From positions 51,019,001 through 51,083,000 of the forward strand of contig NC_080578.1 of assembly GCF_029962835.1 (NCBI RefSeq): a DNA stretch of 64,000 bases, written 5' to 3'. The notes under the pieces are model-generated. The model saw only the letters and a program-made list of their open reading frames with translations, made no database searches and was not told the DNA's origin. This stretch comes from Magnolia sinica. Lineage: Eukaryota; Streptophyta; Magnoliopsida; Magnoliales; Magnoliaceae. The position numbers were made by a program, and so were the translations under genes. Shown here in pieces: positions 60,208-64,000 of this stretch (within the stretch, counting starts at the first letter, position 1; each line of letters begins with the position of its first letter).

Positions 60208-61800
60208 CCTGGTGTCATGTTCCAAACCCGAAATTCGGATTCAGAGGAATCCCAATCGCCGAATCCAGTGCCGATAGCCTCCGTAATACCTCATTCTCGG
60301 CTCCCAACACCCATATGCCAGGTTCCGATCCTGGGATCCTATAAGAAGGATTTTCCAATATACATTTATCTCATAAGAAGCATAACCACAAGTTTATCCA
60401 AATTACAAAAGCAACATCATCATCACATATCCACTAATCTAAACTTTGAATACAATGCTGAAAGGGAAATACATATGTCAAAATAAAATCAAAGCTCCAG
60501 AAGACAGCTGCATGCTCCAAGCTCCAAGCTCAACGCCACTATGACCAACGCCACCTGCACACATCTATCGTGCATAAGCTTATAAAAAGCTTAGAGGGTG
60601 GTGAAAGTGTGTGCACAAATAAGTGCCAAGCACACATACAACGTCATAATCATACAATGTCGGAAATACTGGCGAGATCATGAATCATATGATATCAAAG
60701 TAAGCAGAAATACTGACAAGTCCATGAGTCATATAATATCAGAGTGTATAATACAAATCAGCTATGCAAATGAGTAGTCATAAAGAGTTAAGTATCAAAT
60801 ACCAATGATGCAATGCAATATGCAGTGCGAATGATCATACAGGAGCGTGAAGTCGGGATGATGGTATAAAGTATTGCAAGCTATGGGGTCCACCATAAGG
60901 GACTTCTATCCAAACTAGTCCCATACTTAAATTTGGATAGTTAGACTCAATGTGGTAAACTCCTGATCTCAGGTTAGTTGCGTGTCCCAACCGAAATCCT
61001 GGTCATTGTGAAGGTACACATAACAAATAGTTGCGCACCACTAGCCTGAGTGGATAGTGAACGAACGAATGAATGAGTATGCAACTCTTGCTCTACAAAT
61101 CAGTACTGTACATCTCTTGGATCATCATCGAGGTTTAGAACACTCTACATACAATCACCGCCTACTGGATGGGCAACCATGCAAGTGGAAGAAACCTCAC
61201 TATCTACCTGGCCAGTAATCAGCCAATATCTACTCGATATGTCGATAGCGGACCAAATCACGAGCTGATTAAACTCAGCTTAGCTATGCCCACTAACTTC
61301 GGACTGGTAAGGCCACACCCCCTCCTAACTGACCACGATATAGTGGGAGACACAGTCTATTGGTATATGGCCCTCATATGCTCATATATATTCACTCGGT
61401 CTCGACATTGGGGCGTCTCCTGGCCTCGCAGGTTTAGAATTTTTCACTCAGGGCTATCTATGGCAGCCTGATGCTAATAACATATTTCTGGTGTCCATCT
61501 GGCCATCCATGATATGCCTGTGGAGGTTACGGCCCTGATGTCGCTAGGGCATACAGTAATCAAAATACACAATGCTAGATGCATGAGTCATACAATCCAA
61601 TCATGCATCAATACTGCGCATACCGTGCGTTCATGTGAGATAACCTCCGCCTATCAGGGAGTCACATAACAATCTGCCCAATGACATATACAATTGTCAA
61701 CCACATCTCATAACAAACATGCAGATGATGCATATGGGCATGTATCATGATGCTATGCTGTCACATAATCACAATTGGTATCGACAATCGGCACCGAAAA
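60208..61800 (+). repeat. LTR-like repeat, uninterrupted relative of the copia target
   Basis: Begins TGTCATGTTCCAAACCCGAA, a typical chromovirus LTR start. It contains ATCGTGCATAAGCTTATAAA and GTAAGGCCACACCCCCTCC, the unoccupied form of the site where the copia element inserted at 33.3 kb. Internal ORFs have no recognisable motif. Confidence 0.6.
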
Positions 61801-61899
61801 TTGATAATCGGCCTCGATAACCAGCATCGGCCTCGATAATTGGAATTGGCTTAAGGGAAGGTCATAATGTGGACATTTAACCATCATTGCCCATCAATG

Positions 61900-62700
61900 T
61901 GGATATTCAACCAACTTGCTCCCAAGCAGTGGCCCACATAGAGCCAAACATAAAGTGGCCCCATGGCCTCACACAAAGGCTTAATATACATCGCAATGGC
62001 CTCATACAAGGGCTACATACACATCACTATAGGCCGCATCACATGGTCCTAATACACGTCACAGTGGACCGTAAATACAACAGGTGGGCTGCATCAATGG
62101 GTCACACCAATGGACCTCATATACATAACAGGTGGGCCCTACTCATGGGCCTTAAATACATAACAGGTGGGCCCTACACATGGGTCTCATATGCATCAAA
62201 TGGGCCACGTATCTGGGTCTTGAATACATCAAATGGGCCATGTGTCATGGGCCTAATACACATCACAATGGGCCGCACGACAAGGGACTAATACACATCA
62301 CAATGGGCCTTGCCCATAGGCCACGAATACATCACAATGGGCCTTGCCCATAGGCCTCAAATACATCACAATGGGCCTTGCCCATAGGCCTCGAATACAT
62401 CACAATGGGCCCCAACACATGGGCTGTTTATACATCATATTGGGCCTCGAACATGGGCCATATATACATCAGATTGGGCCGCACATATGGGCCTCATATA
62501 TAACGAGTGGGCCACATCAATGGGCCTCATATACAATGAGTGGGCCGCACCATTGGGCCTCATATACAACGAGTGGGCCACAACAATGGGCCGCACCATT
62601 GGGCCTCATATACAATGAGTGGGCCGCAACAATGAGCTGCACCATTGGGCCTCATATGCATCAAGTGGACCGCATCCACAGGCCGCACTAATGGGCCTTG
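61900..62700. repeat. 34-bp tandem array rich in ATGGGCC
   Basis: A unit such as TTGCCCATAGGCCTCAAATA followed by CATCACAATGGGCC. Unit starts at 62310, 62344 and 62378 are exactly 34 bp apart; earlier and later units are more diverged. ORFs over it are repeat artefacts. Confidence 0.88.
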
Positions 62701-62739
62701 TCATAGGGCTAAATATAATCATAATGGATAGTATGGAAA

Positions 62740-63990
62740 TAGAATGCATACATTAGGTGGGTCTCATCTATCAGGGTAGTCCCCACCGTCCACGCATCTG
62801 GACGGTGGACGGTGTGGATACAACACCTACATCATGTGGGTCCATAGTACCGCCCAAACACTGTACAGCACTGTCCAAGCATTGTAGAAGGTGTGGATGA
62901 AATAAATACCACATTGTGTGGTCCACAACACCACCCAAAGATGGTTTAGCAAATCGGCATCATCCAAACATTGAACGGTGCAGATAAGGCACATACAACA
63001 AGGTGGATCTCACCGTCTAGGTGAATGGACGGTGAGATAGAACATATACATCAGGTATGCCCCACAGCTGCTGGCAGCATAGGTGCAACACACATACACA
63101 TGGGATCCACAACTGCTGGCAGCGTGGACAAGACATACATCATGATGGACACCACCTCTGGGCGGTGTGGATTAAAAACACGAACATCAGGGTGGGGTGC
63201 ACGTACGTGGCCCACCAGATATTTGAATCTGCTCCATTTTTTATCTCAAGCCTTAGAACAAGCTCACCAAATGAATGGACAGTTTGGATGGGACACATCC
63301 ATCAGGGGTGGGGCTACTGGCCGTCCAACAGATGGACGACCCCTGCAAATGGCTGGATGGTATGGATATATCTCATACATCACAGTGGGGGTCCCTACAG
63401 CCCGTCTAAATGGACGGCGTGGAATACCAAACATACATCACGGTGGTGGCCCACGCACTAGCGTTCAGATGGACAGTTGGGATAAACATGCGTGGGTGGG
63501 TCCCACGTGTGCAGCAAGATGGACGGATGGTGTGAATACTACACATCCATCAAGCAGGTCCCATCGTCCAGACTTGCTGGATGGTGCAGATTTCGCATCA
63601 AGGTGGGTCCCGTCCTTGCTGGACGGTCTGACCACAACACCCTCATCAGGTGGGGAGTCCATATGTGTGAGCAGTAGGATGAGACACATATATATATAGA
63701 AGGTGGGTCCCCTGTATAGTCCGGTTGGACAGTGGACATAAAATACATACATCAGGTGTTCCCACCATCCATTGCTGGACAGTGGGGGCACCACTCATAC
63801 ATCACAGTGGGCCCCACATCCAGTGGTCCACACGATCGGGCAGTGTGGATTACACATGTACAGCATGGTGGGTCCCACAACAGGAAAATAGAGAGAGAGA
63901 GGGAGAGAGAGAGATGTAAGAAGCGGAGGGGCCCTGCCACTATGGGCCCCTCTTTGATACAAATCATACATCAAGACGGGTCTCACCATA
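62740..63990. repeat. Degenerate repeats with 'GGTGGGTCCCAC ... GGACGGTGTGGAT'
   Basis: Irregular 50-75 bp units alternating GTGGGTCCCACC, TGGACGGT, GTGGATA and ACATACATCA fill the region to the end of the window. Apparent ORFs on both strands are by-products. A (GA)n run lies near 63890-63914. Confidence 0.7.
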
Positions 63991-64000
63991 TGTGGGCCCT

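Noticed and set aside
61887..63794. ORFs of 100-224 codons near the right edge
   Set aside because: They overlap in several frames and both strands across degenerate tandem repeats. No domain recognised.

Overview
This is flowering-plant nuclear DNA. The evidence is one intron-bearing trihelix transcription factor gene, abundant (GA)n, (TA)n and (CA)n microsatellites, and several superfamilies of plant transposons. The many dispersed blocks rich in 'GTGGGCCCCACCATGATGTATG'-like phrases suggest a magnoliid-type genome, but that placement is inference from general impression. No bacterial, organellar or CRISPR features were seen.

Layout. 1-3.7 kb: a decayed, minus-strand L1-type LINE with an RRM plus DUF4283-like ORF1, cut off by the window edge. 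3.7-4.6 kb: the LTR end and gag start of a Tat-like Ty3/gypsy relic. 4.6-11.4 kb: intergenic DNA with microsatellites and two MITEs. 11.44-14.51 kb: the only convincing host gene, a three-exon GT-2/GTL1-type trihelix factor on the minus strand. 15.7-24.8 kb: intergenic DNA with a Tourist-like MITE, a small MULE-type MITE and a Tat-type LTR fragment. 24.8-31.1 kb: a 6.3-kb element with Mutator-like terminal inverted repeats whose interior is mostly a 5.2-kb satellite array. 33.3-44.3 kb: a nearly complete, young 11-kb Ty1/copia element of the SIRE/Maximus type. It has 2.1-kb LTRs, a perfect 5-bp target duplication, a broken gag-pol and an intact extra ORF. It sits inside an older repeat whose uninterrupted relative lies at 60.2-61.8 kb. 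44.3-64 kb: repeat-rich DNA with MITEs, a Tat gag relic, LTR-like pieces and several degenerate tandem arrays.

The host gene stands alone, so no pathway or operon can be read from the window. The most unusual objects are four. First, the TIR element filled with a 136-bp higher-order satellite (five 21-bp units plus one 31-bp unit, with an inverted block). Second, the copia element whose gag start has been replaced by a copy of an internal segment. Third, the array of short palindromes in that element's U3 promoter, which recurs upstream of its third ORF. Fourth, elements with different termini that share a common interior module. All calls rest on reading the sequence by eye; no alignments or database searches were run.
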